Source: Candidatus Martarchaeota archaeon
GTDB lineage: Archaea; Micrarchaeota; Micrarchaeia; Micrarchaeales; Micrarchaeaceae
Direction: 5' to 3'
Length of the DNA stretch: 14,758 bases
NCBI GenBank assembly: GCA_023485645.1
Contig: JAMCZM010000001.1
Coordinates: 1,610-16,367 of the forward strand
In this document: positions 1-5,841 of the stretch, in pieces
Position numbering within the stretch: the first letter of the stretch is position 1
How the letters are laid out: each line of letters opens with the position of its first letter
The notes under the pieces: model-generated
Seen by the model: the letters and a program-made list of their open reading frames with translations, nothing else
Told to the model about the DNA's origin: nothing
Database searches by the model: none
Position numbers and translations under genes: made by a program

Positions 1-5
1 TAATA

Positions 6-1253
6 TTATTCATGATGAGCTATATCTATATGTGCCTTATCAGGCCCTTTGTGCGCACCTTCCTGCCATGCGTGCTTGCCAAGTACCTTACGACATGATG
101 CGCTTATTAAATGTGTAGCTGTATGATGAACCATAAGACGCAACCGTCTATCTATATCCACTTCGCAATTCACAATGTTATTAACCAAAAAGTTAGGCTT
201 ATGCTCAAGCGTATGTACAATAACGCCATTTGAACTTTGAACATCTATCACATTTATACCATTTATCATTCCAAAATCCGCCTCCTGACCCCCACTTTCC
301 GCATAGAATGGAGTCTTATCTAATACGACCTCATTGCCTTCAACCTTTATAGCTCTAGCCTGCGCTTTTGATGTAAATGAATAGAAAAGCTTTTCCGTTT
401 TAGGTAGTGTAGATGTATCAAGCTGAGATTTTGAAACCTTTACTTTTTTCCCTTCAACAAAATCACTTTTTATTATGCTTGAATAGAAATTTTCTGGTAT
501 TTCCACATTAATACCCTTTGACTTTGCAACTATAGCTATATGCTCAGGGGTTATGCCATTGCTCTCGTAGAGCAATTTTAGCCTATCGGTAGTTATACTC
601 TCTTTTTTTGCAAGCATAGTATCCACAATCTTTCCCGCTGCACTCTTTGTTGCATCATAGCGCTTGCGCTCAACCTCTATTATATTAGGCATCTCGGCAA
701 CGCCATCGGAGAGCTCGTCATATAAGCCTTTTAATTCGCTTGCGTGAAGCTCCATTAGTTTTATTATATCAAGATTAATATTATGCTCATCAACCAAATC
801 AAACATTCTTCTAAGTATTATTCTAAGATTGTATCCGCCACCCACATTGCTAGGGAGCGCTCCATCCGTAACCCCAAATAGTAAGCTTCTTGAATGATCA
901 GCTATTGCATACGCAGCCTGCATGGGTTTTATAATATTATAATAATCATCCTTTGTTATTTTGGCGCGATTTATTATATAATCATCAAATTTTTCCAATG
1001 ATTGGGCGTCACCCACATTTACAAATCCTGAGATATCAGCAACCTTCCTATATATCTTTCTGTCAAATTTTATGCCCGAATTCTTTGCTATATATTTTAA
1101 CTGTTTGTTAAATGAAGCGTCATAAATTGTATCTGCACCAGTATAAAACCATAAAAGACGCTCAAATCCCCAACCTACATCAACAACCATGCCGTCTAAC
1201 TCCTTTATCTTATTATTTATGTATTCGTATTGGGTAAAAACACTATTTGACAA
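6..1253 (-). CDS. alaS: Alanyl-tRNA synthetase, middle fragment (motif 3, tRNA-recognition and start of editing domain)
   Basis: This is the second piece of an archaeal-type AlaRS, the cytoplasmic enzyme that charges tRNA-Ala. Residues 1-10 continue the catalytic core (SNSVFTQYE), motif 3 lies near 27-36 (GWGFERLLW), and the conserved SLLFGVTDGALPSNVGGGYN block is at 123-142. A beta-barrel segment (FYAESGGQEAD) is near 316-326 and the editing-domain HxxxH motif (HHTATHL) at 376-382. The TTG start at 1253 has a strong GGAGG Shine-Dalgarno 6-7 nt upstream and overlaps the stop of the upstream AlaRS fragment by 11 nt. The frame upstream of the TTG still reads as AlaRS (FSGGSEL), so the TTG start is probably secondary to a frameshift. 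The protein ends with a TAA after DIAHHE, where family members continue through the CxxxH editing motif and C-Ala domain. The remainder is missing, shifted, or beyond the left edge. Identity is secure; whether this is a separate functional subunit is not. Confidence 0.9.
   Translation of the reverse strand: MSNSVFTQYEYINNKIKELDGMVVDVGWGFERLLWFYTGADTIYDASFNKQLKYIAKNSGIKFDRKIYRKVADISGFVNVGDAQSLEKFDDYIINRAKITKDDYYNIIKPMQAAYAIADHSRSLLFGVTDGALPSNVGGGYNLRIILRRMFDLVDEHNINLDIIKLMELHASELKGLYDELSDGVAEMPNIIEVERKRYDATKSAAGKIVDTMLAKKESITTDRLKLLYESNGITPEHIAIVAKSKGINVEIPENFYSSIIKSDFVEGKKVKVSKSQLDTSTLPKTEKLFYSFTSKAQARAIKVEGNEVVLDKTPFYAESGGQEADFGMINGINVIDVQSSNGVIVHTLEHKPNFLVNNIVNCEVDIDRRLRLMVHHTATHLISASCRKVLGKHAWQEGAHKGPDKAHIDIAHHE
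862..890. repeat. Source arm of a 29-nt perfect inverted repeat inside alaS
   Basis: The plus strand at 862-890 is identical to the minus strand at 1268-1296 over 29 nt with no mismatch. This arm encodes, on the minus strand, the strongly conserved AlaRS residues SLLFGVTDG, so it is the original copy. It begins CCATCCGTAACC and ends AAGCTTCT. Confidence 0.95.
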
Positions 1254-1944
1254 TTCTGATCCTCCAGAGAAGCTTACTATTTGGGGTTACGGATGGCTCA
1301 AGACATGGGCCAAATTCTGAAAAATCACCCATTGCCCAAACATCCTCTATATATGTTAAACTCTCGCGCTTAACACCAAGAACTTGCGTCATAAATTTAT
1401 AATTAAGCTCAATTGTCCTATCGCGCCAATATCCCTCCTTTGGGTAATTAAACGCATGCTGACCAGTCATCATAAATGAGGTTAAATGCCTTCCCGTTAT
1501 ACCTACATTTGGCACATCATTAAATCGCATGCACATCTGTGGTACTATTAATGGATTTGCGCCATACTCAAAACTCATCATTCCATTTTCTATTCGCTGA
1601 AAATCCTGTATACTTGCTATAGTAAAATACAAATCCTGCCGCCATCGACTAACTACTGGATATCTATCTATAACTGCATGCCCATTTTTCTTGAAAAAAT
1701 CGGCAAACTTGTTCCAGAACTCAACATAGGATATATCCTTTGGAACATCCTTTATAAATGTGTAAGGCTCATGCTCTGAATCGCCGCATAATTCCCTATT
1801 ACTATCAAGAGTCCAGAAGTTCTTTTTGCATTCCTTGCACTGTTTTCTTATAAACCCCTCCTTTGAAAATAATTCTGTCTGATAATAATTTTTATATTTG
1901 CTGCTAAAATCGCGTCTAAGCTCATTTTTATCTAACTTTCCCAT
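1243..1944 (-). CDS. alaS: Alanyl-tRNA synthetase, N-terminal catalytic fragment
   Basis: This is the N-terminal 233 residues of archaeal AlaRS. The archaeal zinc-ribbon-like segment (CKEC then RELCGD) lies at about 36-55. Class II motif 1/2 sequence follows: GHAVIDRYPVVSRWRQDLYF, then RFNDVPNVGITGRHLTSF, then HAFNYP, then a VWAMGDFSEFGPCLE stretch. After GPCLE the reading leaves the family: the residues PSVTPNSKLL are the antisense translation of a copied piece of the same gene (1268-1296), and the frame stops at TAG 1243. The expected continuation (FSGGSELSNSVF) is present in the +1 frame just 3' of that piece. The gene starts 7 nt after the stop of the Exo5-like gene, so the two are probably cotranscribed. 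As it stands the fragment lacks motif 3 and could only work with the downstream fragment. This is either a split or broken gene, or a sequence/assembly error. Confidence 0.9.
   Translation of the reverse strand: MGKLDKNELRRDFSSKYKNYYQTELFSKEGFIRKQCKECKKNFWTLDSNRELCGDSEHEPYTFIKDVPKDISYVEFWNKFADFFKKNGHAVIDRYPVVSRWRQDLYFTIASIQDFQRIENGMMSFEYGANPLIVPQMCMRFNDVPNVGITGRHLTSFMMTGQHAFNYPKEGYWRDRTIELNYKFMTQVLGVKRESLTYIEDVWAMGDFSEFGPCLEPSVTPNSKLLWRIRIVK
1260..1264 (-). promoter_or_regulatory. Shine-Dalgarno GGAGG before the second alaS ORF
   Basis: The minus strand reads GGAGG, ATCAGAA, then TTG. This is an ideal ribosome-binding site 7 nt before the TTG start at 1253. The same bases also encode the conserved Gly-Gly of the synthetase in the original frame, so the match may be incidental. 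It nevertheless makes re-initiation after the upstream stop at 1243 plausible. Confidence 0.5.
1268..1296. repeat. Inverted copy (29 nt) inserted in alaS at the frameshift point
   Basis: This is the reverse complement of 862-890. It sits exactly between the GPCLE codons and the FSGGSEL codons of AlaRS. Replacing the 24 nt that cannot belong to the gene by about 2 nt would restore the frame (GAG-xxC-TTC-TCT-GGA). The last five bases (CTTCT on the minus strand) may be shared microhomology at the return junction. Confidence 0.93.
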
Positions 1945-1951
1945 CAGATCA

Positions 1952-2827
1952 CTATATTTTTACATTGTTAGATGTATACCAAACCTTGCATTTATTGCCA
2001 AAAAAACTGCAGAATTTACATTTCCATTGCTCATTCTCAGGAACTGTAAGAGCCTCGCGCAGTCCATTCCAGTATTTTAATGAATAGGACATTAGCTCAT
2101 CATATTCCTTATCAGTATAATTTAACTTATACATTTTTATTAGTTTCTCAGTGAACTGATTGCTATACCTAATATACAGAGTATTGCTTATTTTGGGAAG
2201 ACTTTTTATTATATTAAAGAAGTTTTTTGATATACCATCTATTTCGCGAATATTGCTCGGTATATTGAGTATAGAAATCTGCTGCTCAAATTCCTTTGTT
2301 AATTTGAGATTCTTTATCCAATAGTCATCGCGAAACATATCTATTGTGTATTTTTCGCTCCTTAAATCCTCAAGCATCTTTCTATACAGTATTACTTGTA
2401 CTCTATGCGTTAATAGCTGCGCAGCATACGGGGGCTCAGTCTTACTCTTTGTCTTATTTTCAAGTATTATTATTGCACCATCTTTCATATGCAATTGGTC
2501 TATTTTACCGCGAAGGCTTATACCACCTATGCGCCCAAATATATTAACCTCACGCGTTTTTTTACTCTTTAACAATTCTGATATTCCTATATAATTTGTG
2601 TAAAGCGTCTTATACACAAAATCAGCATAGCTCTTGGGCTCAAGATCAACTTGTATGTTTATCTTGTTCTCAAGAAGCTCATGTATCTTCTTTCCCACTT
2701 TTTCAGCTTTTGTTTGGGAGCTCCCATAGATATATTCAAGCTCCATCTTTTTTTCGCACCAATACTGTGCGGATATGTCCGTAACGCTAATGCTCTTCTT
2801 TCCGAGCTTTCTCATTACGCCATTCAT
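1952..2827 (-). CDS. RecB/Exo5-like PD-(D/E)XK nuclease with a Cys cluster (Cas4/exonuclease V type)
   Basis: The 291-aa protein has the layout of exonuclease V/Cas4-family nucleases, which degrade single-stranded DNA and carry a 4Fe-4S cluster. Cys24 is in YWCEKK. The nuclease core is His49, GKID with Asp110, and ILENK with Glu123 and Lys125, followed by a QxxxY-like Gln144/Tyr148. C-terminal cysteines lie at 270, 273 and 280 (WKCKFC then NKCKVW). One Cys before the core and three after it is the Fe-S pattern of this superfamily. No cas genes or CRISPR array are present, so a general repair or recombination role is more likely than spacer acquisition. The start at 2827 lies directly behind a box C/D sRNA; Met5 (2815) is an alternative start. 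It is followed after 7 nt by alaS and is probably in one transcript. The exact subfamily is uncertain. Confidence 0.85.
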   Translation of the reverse strand: MNGVMRKLGKKSISVTDISAQYWCEKKMELEYIYGSSQTKAEKVGKKIHELLENKINIQVDLEPKSYADFVYKTLYTNYIGISELLKSKKTREVNIFGRIGGISLRGKIDQLHMKDGAIIILENKTKSKTEPPYAAQLLTHRVQVILYRKMLEDLRSEKYTIDMFRDDYWIKNLKLTKEFEQQISILNIPSNIREIDGISKNFFNIIKSLPKISNTLYIRYSNQFTEKLIKMYKLNYTDKEYDELMSYSLKYWNGLREALTVPENEQWKCKFCSFFGNKCKVWYTSNNVKI

Positions 2828-2898
2828 AATTCATCAGCCCGCCAACCAATCGTCATTGCCCAGATGGGCTCAGCGATTACCTCAGTCATCATCAGAAT
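2828..2898 (-). ncRNA. Box C/D guide sRNA (upstream of the Exo5-like gene)
   Basis: Read on the minus strand, all elements of an archaeal box C/D sRNA appear in order: C box ATGATGA (2886-2892), 12-nt guide CTGAGGTAATCG (2874-2885), D' box CTGA (2870-2873), 13-nt spacer, C' box ATGACGA (2850-2856), 12-nt guide TTGGTTGGCGGG (2838-2849) and D box CTGA (2834-2837). The flanks AATTC (2894-2898) and GAATT (2828-2832) form a 5-bp terminal stem. The D'/C' spacer contains a GCCC/GGGC mini-hairpin. Such RNAs bind L7Ae, Nop5 and fibrillarin and direct 2'-O-methylation at the base paired five nt upstream of D or D'. The targets (complements CGATTACCTCAG and CCCGCCAACCAA) would be in rRNA or tRNA and are not in this window. 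The G+C-rich patch stands out from its A+T-rich surroundings. Confidence 0.85.
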
Positions 2899-2957
2899 TA
2901 GTTTATGCGCATAAATTAATAATATGTGCTATCAACAAAGTCGCAATAACATTTTTT

Positions 2958-2974
2958 GTTTATAATATATAAAA
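2958..2974 (-). promoter_or_regulatory. Candidate TATA box for the sRNA/Exo5/alaS transcript
   Basis: The minus strand reads TTTTATATATTATAAAC, a good archaeal TATA element about 60-75 nt before the C/D sRNA. Transcription starting about 25 nt downstream would give a short precursor leader. The whole region is A+T-rich, so specificity is limited. A second possible TATA (AATTTATGC) lies nearer, around 2908-2916. Confidence 0.35.
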
Positions 2975-3133
2975 TTGGCTAAAACATATATGCCAAAATT
3001 ATCTTACTTTATAAATAAAAATAGTATAATTAAAATTTTAACATAGAATCTAGTCATTATTTATATGCTAGATAATAATTAATTTCTGCCCTGATTATTT
3101 CTAGAATATTCTATTATACGTATTTGCTTATTT
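2975..3133. other. A+T-rich intergenic spacer between dph2 and the sRNA operon
   Basis: I see no ORF, tRNA or box C/D signature here. The only structure is a hairpin at 3068-3104 (listed separately) and an overlapping 12-bp palindrome TAGAATATTCTA at 3102-3113. It probably holds the dph2 transcript end and upstream promoter sequence. Confidence 0.5.
3068..3104 (-). terminator. Hairpin downstream of dph2, possible 3'-end structure
   Basis: The arms CTAGATAATAAT (3068-3079) and ATTATTTCTAG (3094-3104) pair over 11 bp with one bulged base around a 14-nt loop. The structure starts about 30 nt after the dph2 stop on the minus strand. Pairing is mostly A-T and no clean T-tract follows, so a terminator role is only a guess. 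Confidence 0.3.
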
Positions 3134-4069
3134 TTATGTATTATTTTTATTTCTAAGCGCTATAGTCTCTTTTTTTATTTTAAGCACTTCCATTAACTCA
3201 TTTGAACTAAGCAATGGAACACGTGTGCGGTCATTATCATCTATACCTATTCGTGGGCAGGCGGTATTTACAAGCGCATCGAATTCCATCATATTATCTA
3301 TCGAATTAAAATCAAACGTATTTGCAACAAGTATACCAGCCTCGCAACCAAATTCTTCTATTTTCTTTTTCATAATATTTGCAAGCTGCATATTATGCTG
3401 CCCATTCTTTGTACTGACTAGTATTCCAAATCTTTTAGCATTAATTGAAGATAATATCTTTCCTCTGCTTATCTTCCTATATTTTTCGCGATAGCTATCT
3501 ATAAAACCAACATATCCTTGGAATGGTTCTACAATTAAAAAGGGTTTTTTTGTATTGAGCAATGCGCCTAGTGGATGAAACATTCCACCGCCAAAATATA
3601 CATGTACATCAACCTCTCTATCTATATTAGCGCTGCTGCCTATATCGCAGCCTAAAATCTGCCCTTTTTGCTTTGCAAAACCATAAGGCTTTCCTATTAT
3701 GACATTCTTGCCATTTTTTTCATAAAATAATTTAACATCCTCAAGCTGATGTATATGTTGTATTGTTGTCACAATACCTATATTTTTATATGGCTCAAGA
3801 AATGTTAGCGACTTATTTAATATCTCTAAATCTGCATCTATTGCATAATGTACATATTCAACATTAAAATCAACATGATGAAATTCCGCATGACCAAAAT
3901 GCACAAGCTTATCTGCTTTTATATTTTTTGCTTCATCCAACGCCAGATCACATGCACCAAATGTTGGAGATGCTGATATAAAAACCTCATTTCCTAAAAG
4001 CTCAAGCTCCTTTGCATATTTCATGGCTTTATCCTTTAGTCCTTCAGGAAACTGCAGTAGTATGCGCAT
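3134..4069 (-). CDS. dph2: Diphthamide synthase Dph2 (2-(3-amino-3-carboxypropyl)histidine synthase)
   Basis: Archaeal Dph2 is a non-canonical radical-SAM enzyme. It transfers the 3-amino-3-carboxypropyl group of SAM to a histidine of elongation factor 2, the first step of diphthamide synthesis. The sequence opens MRILLQFPEGLKDKA. The three cysteines that hold the 4Fe-4S cluster in the family are present (numbered from a TTG four codons upstream): Cys44 in GACD, Cys145 in LGCDIG and Cys275 in ACPRIGID. Other family features are the HFGH segment and FGGGMFHPLG. Length (about 311 aa) is normal. I chose ATG 4069 because the open frame further upstream offers only TTG (4081), and the FPEGL motif normally follows closely after the start. 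It lies about 80 nt downstream of the L10e gene on the same strand and is probably cotranscribed with it. Confidence 0.94.
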   Translation of the reverse strand: MRILLQFPEGLKDKAMKYAKELELLGNEVFISASPTFGACDLALDEAKNIKADKLVHFGHAEFHHVDFNVEYVHYAIDADLEILNKSLTFLEPYKNIGIVTTIQHIHQLEDVKLFYEKNGKNVIIGKPYGFAKQKGQILGCDIGSSANIDREVDVHVYFGGGMFHPLGALLNTKKPFLIVEPFQGYVGFIDSYREKYRKISRGKILSSINAKRFGILVSTKNGQHNMQLANIMKKKIEEFGCEAGILVANTFDFNSIDNMMEFDALVNTACPRIGIDDNDRTRVPLLSSNELMEVLKIKKETIALRNKNNT

Positions 4070-4150
4070 TATTATCAACAATAACTTAGCATTAGATAAT
4101 ATTTAACATTATCCCTTTATAACACCATAAAAAGACATCGCAATAAACAA

Positions 4151-4687
4151 TCAGTTTGCAATACTCTTCTCTGATATTTTTATCTTATATAAACTGGATA
4201 ATTTTGTACCGGCCCTTCTATATGCCTCCTTGACAAATACTATGTTCTTTTTATCCGTTTTTACCATAAATATTGGCTGGTTAGCATTTACACGAGCCGC
4301 AACTGATACTGGAGAACCAAAAGCCATGCTCATACCTTGCGATATTCTGTCTGCTCCGGCGCCTGTAGCCATCTTATGCTCCCTTATAACATTATGTGGA
4401 AATACGAGAACTCTAAAATAATATGCGCCAGGTATATTATTCTCAAGGTATCTGTTTGTTATCTGCCTTGCAGACTCCAACGCATTTGACCGTAGTTGTA
4501 TTCTCTCTGTTGTATTCAACGTCATAGTGGTATCAAACGCACTAGAATCCTTACCCATATTAAACACGATTATGCTCCTTCTAGGCATAGCGCGTACATA
4601 ATTCTTCCTTGGTCTCTTTAGTGAGAACCTGGCCCACGACTGTGAGTTTGGGGTTCTACACGTTCTTGCAGGTCTTAATCGTGCCAT
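4151..4687 (-). CDS. rpl10e: Large-subunit ribosomal protein L10e (uL16)
   Basis: The 178-aa protein is the archaeal/eukaryotic uL16 that helps shape the A-site/peptidyl-transferase region of the large subunit. Recognisable parts are MARLRPARTCRT at the start, then SLKRPRKNYVRAMP, the central LNTTERIQLRSNALESARQ region, YYFRVLVFPHNVIREHK, and the conserved loop MATGAGADRISQGMSMAFG, followed by AARVNANQPIFMV. Length matches the family. The start at 4687 is the conserved MARLRP. It is the first gene of a two-gene unit with dph2, so a ribosomal component is paired with a translation-factor modification enzyme. A TATA-like element lies about 65 nt upstream in the divergent spacer. Confidence 0.96.
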   Translation of the reverse strand: MARLRPARTCRTPNSQSWARFSLKRPRKNYVRAMPRRSIIVFNMGKDSSAFDTTMTLNTTERIQLRSNALESARQITNRYLENNIPGAYYFRVLVFPHNVIREHKMATGAGADRISQGMSMAFGSPVSVAARVNANQPIFMVKTDKKNIVFVKEAYRRAGTKLSSLYKIKISEKSIAN

Positions 4688-4747
4688 TTAAAACACCATA
4701 ATTTTTATGTTACCTGAAAACTAGCATAGCTAATATACAGAGTACAG

Positions 4748-4756
4748 CTATATATG
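4748..4756 (-). promoter_or_regulatory. TATA box candidate for rpl10e
   Basis: The minus strand reads CATATATAG. The predicted transcription start would be near 4725-4730, leaving a leader of roughly 40 nt before the ATG at 4687. It shares the 135-nt divergent spacer with the promoter of the 81-aa gene. Confidence 0.35.
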
Positions 4757-4760
4757 TAGG

Positions 4761-4775
4761 AAAAAATATAAATAT
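4761..4775 (+). promoter_or_regulatory. BRE/TATA promoter candidate for the 81-aa gene
   Basis: A purine/A-rich BRE-like GGAAAAAA directly precedes TATAAATA. The start of transcription would fall near 4797-4800, giving a leader of about 25 nt before ATG 4823. Confidence 0.45.
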
Positions 4776-4822
4776 ATGTAACATCCCTACTATAATACTA
4801 TTTAATAAGTAAGGCGTGTTGC

Positions 4823-5068
4823 ATGTATAAATTTAAATCAAAAATAAGCATTAAAAAAAGCATAGAGATATCAATGGTTGCTGCATCTTTTACAGTTTTA
4901 GGCTATTTTGGCGCGCAGCGAACTTTTGAGTTTGCTAAAAATTTTAGCGTAGTAAAAAATGAGCATGCAATGCTTATAAGGAAAATAGATAGGCACATTG
5001 AACGTGAATCTAATAAACAGCTTATTTTGATGCTAAGAAAACTTGATGGCAAAAATAATTATAAATAA
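4823..5068 (+). CDS. Hypothetical 81-aa protein with one hydrophobic segment
   Basis: I do not recognise a family. The N-terminus is basic (MYKFKSKISIKKS), followed by a hydrophobic stretch at about 15-33 (IEISMVAASFTVLGYFGAQ), which could be a membrane helix or signal anchor. A charged, helix-prone tail (HAMLIRKIDRHIERESNKQ) follows. The gene has its own promoter-like element, sits alone between the divergent L10e unit and hsp20, and is followed by the hsp20 promoter region. Codon use matches its neighbours. It is probably a real small membrane-associated protein; its function is unknown. Confidence 0.6.
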   Translation: MYKFKSKISIKKSIEISMVAASFTVLGYFGAQRTFEFAKNFSVVKNEHAMLIRKIDRHIERESNKQLILMLRKLDGKNNYK

Positions 5069-5077
5069 ATTTTTTCG

Positions 5078-5102
5078 AAAAGCATATAAAGTTATATAAA
5101 TA
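5078..5102 (+). promoter_or_regulatory. Promoter candidate for hsp20 (BRE CGAAAAG, TATA TTATATAAAT)
   Basis: The A-rich CGAAAAGC motif is followed by CATATAAAG and TTATATAAATA, about 40-55 nt before ATG 5141. Transcription would start about 25 nt downstream of the TATA. A GAGTGAG Shine-Dalgarno lies at 5131-5137 just before the start codon. Confidence 0.5.
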
Positions 5103-5140
5103 TGAACAATCATATTAGACTATCATTTTAGAGTGAGTAT

Positions 5141-5656
5141 ATGGACAATAATAACAATTTATTCGATGATGATGAAGAGGAAATAAAGAAAATAAATACG
5201 TTCATATCTGGCATGATAAGTAATATAACAAAGGGGATGAGCGATGCTAGCAAAGATGGTGCACCAAATTATAGCTTTAGCATAAGAATTGACAAAGATG
5301 GTACGCCCGTACTTGAGGAGCAAAAAACACCCACATCAGAGAGTATACATATGAAGAAAACCAGTACCAAGGATGCAGAACATACCACCGCACCATTATA
5401 TGATGTAGTAGAGGATGATAATCATGTTACTATAGTAATGGAATGTAAAGGTTTTAAGAAAAATGATATATCAATATGCATGCAAAATAACAGTATTCTG
5501 ATTAATTTTTCGACAGATAAAAAGATGGATAGCATAATAAAGCTACCATGCAATGTAAAAAAGACCGGTTCAAAAGCTGAGCTTAAAAATGGAGTGTTGC
5601 ATGTAAAATTAAAGAAGGCACGCGCTGTTAAGACATTTAAAATTTCGATAAAATAA
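5141..5656 (+). CDS. hsp20: Hsp20/alpha-crystallin family small heat-shock protein
   Basis: The 171-aa protein is an ATP-independent holdase candidate. Residues 1-85 are a polar, acidic extension (LFDDDEEEIKK, then NYSFSIRIDKDG). The alpha-crystallin domain spans about 86-160 (PLYDVVEDDNHVTIVMECKG, then the closing NGVLHVKL at 150-157). The C-terminal ISI at 168-170 is the IxI motif that sHSPs use for oligomer contacts. Three cysteines lie inside the domain (102, 113, 137), which is unusual for this family. The start has a GAGTGAG Shine-Dalgarno. The stop is followed after 11 nt by a 39-aa basic ORF, so the two are probably translated from one message ending at the hairpin at 5778-5813. Confidence 0.9.
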   Translation: MDNNNNLFDDDEEEIKKINTFISGMISNITKGMSDASKDGAPNYSFSIRIDKDGTPVLEEQKTPTSESIHMKKTSTKDAEHTTAPLYDVVEDDNHVTIVMECKGFKKNDISICMQNNSILINFSTDKKMDSIIKLPCNVKKTGSKAELKNGVLHVKLKKARAVKTFKISIK

Positions 5657-5667
5657 GGTGTAAGAAA

Positions 5668-5787
5668 ATGCAGAAAAAAGTGGTTAATTCAAAAAAGAAG
5701 AGTGGTAAGGCATATAGAAGTATCAAGATAAGCAGATTAAAGGCAAAACACAGAAAATTATTAAAAGCACAGAATAGAAAGAGGTAA
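5668..5787 (+). CDS. Tiny very basic protein (39 aa) cotranscribed with hsp20
   Basis: ATG at 5668 follows a good archaeal Shine-Dalgarno (AAGGTG, 5654-5659). The product begins MQKKVVNSKKKSGKAYRS and ends LLKAQNRKR. It contains 12 Lys, 5 Arg and 1 His in 39 residues and no acidic residue. The stop codon TAA lies in the loop of the terminator, so the gene fits exactly between hsp20 and the transcript end. Size and charge suggest nucleic-acid or ribosome binding, but I recognise no family. The well-placed Shine-Dalgarno and tight operon placement are the main evidence that it is real. Confidence 0.6.
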   Translation: MQKKVVNSKKKSGKAYRSIKISRLKAKHRKLLKAQNRKR

Positions 5788-5813
5788 TATTCCTCTTTTA
5801 TTTTCCTTTTTTT
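5778..5813 (+). terminator. Hairpin plus T-tract terminator after the hsp20 unit
   Basis: AAAGAGG (5778-5784) pairs perfectly with CCTCTTT (5792-5798) around a 7-nt loop, followed by a T-rich run TTTTATTTTCC and TTTTTTT. It separates the plus-strand hsp20 unit from the convergent gene ending at 5842. Confidence 0.75.
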
Positions 5814-5841
5814 ATATTATAGCGATATTATTTTGCATGTA

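Noticed and set aside
862..1296. Insertion sequence or MITE in alaS
   Set aside because: The repeat arms derive from alaS itself. There are no terminal repeats of an element, no target duplication and no foreign DNA between the arms, which is ordinary AlaRS coding sequence.
1952..2827. Possible Cas4 and thus a CRISPR locus
   Set aside because: The nuclease has the Fe-S/PD-(D/E)XK layout, but there are no cas genes and no regularly spaced direct repeats anywhere in the window.
2596..2972. Several short open frames on the plus strand
   Set aside because: They run antisense through the Exo5-like gene and the C/D sRNA, with no start signals and no recognisable protein features.
4755..4790. GTAGG/CCTAC pairing around the 81-aa gene promoter
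   Set aside because: Only five base pairs with a loop of about 25 nt; it is too weak to call an operator or riboswitch.
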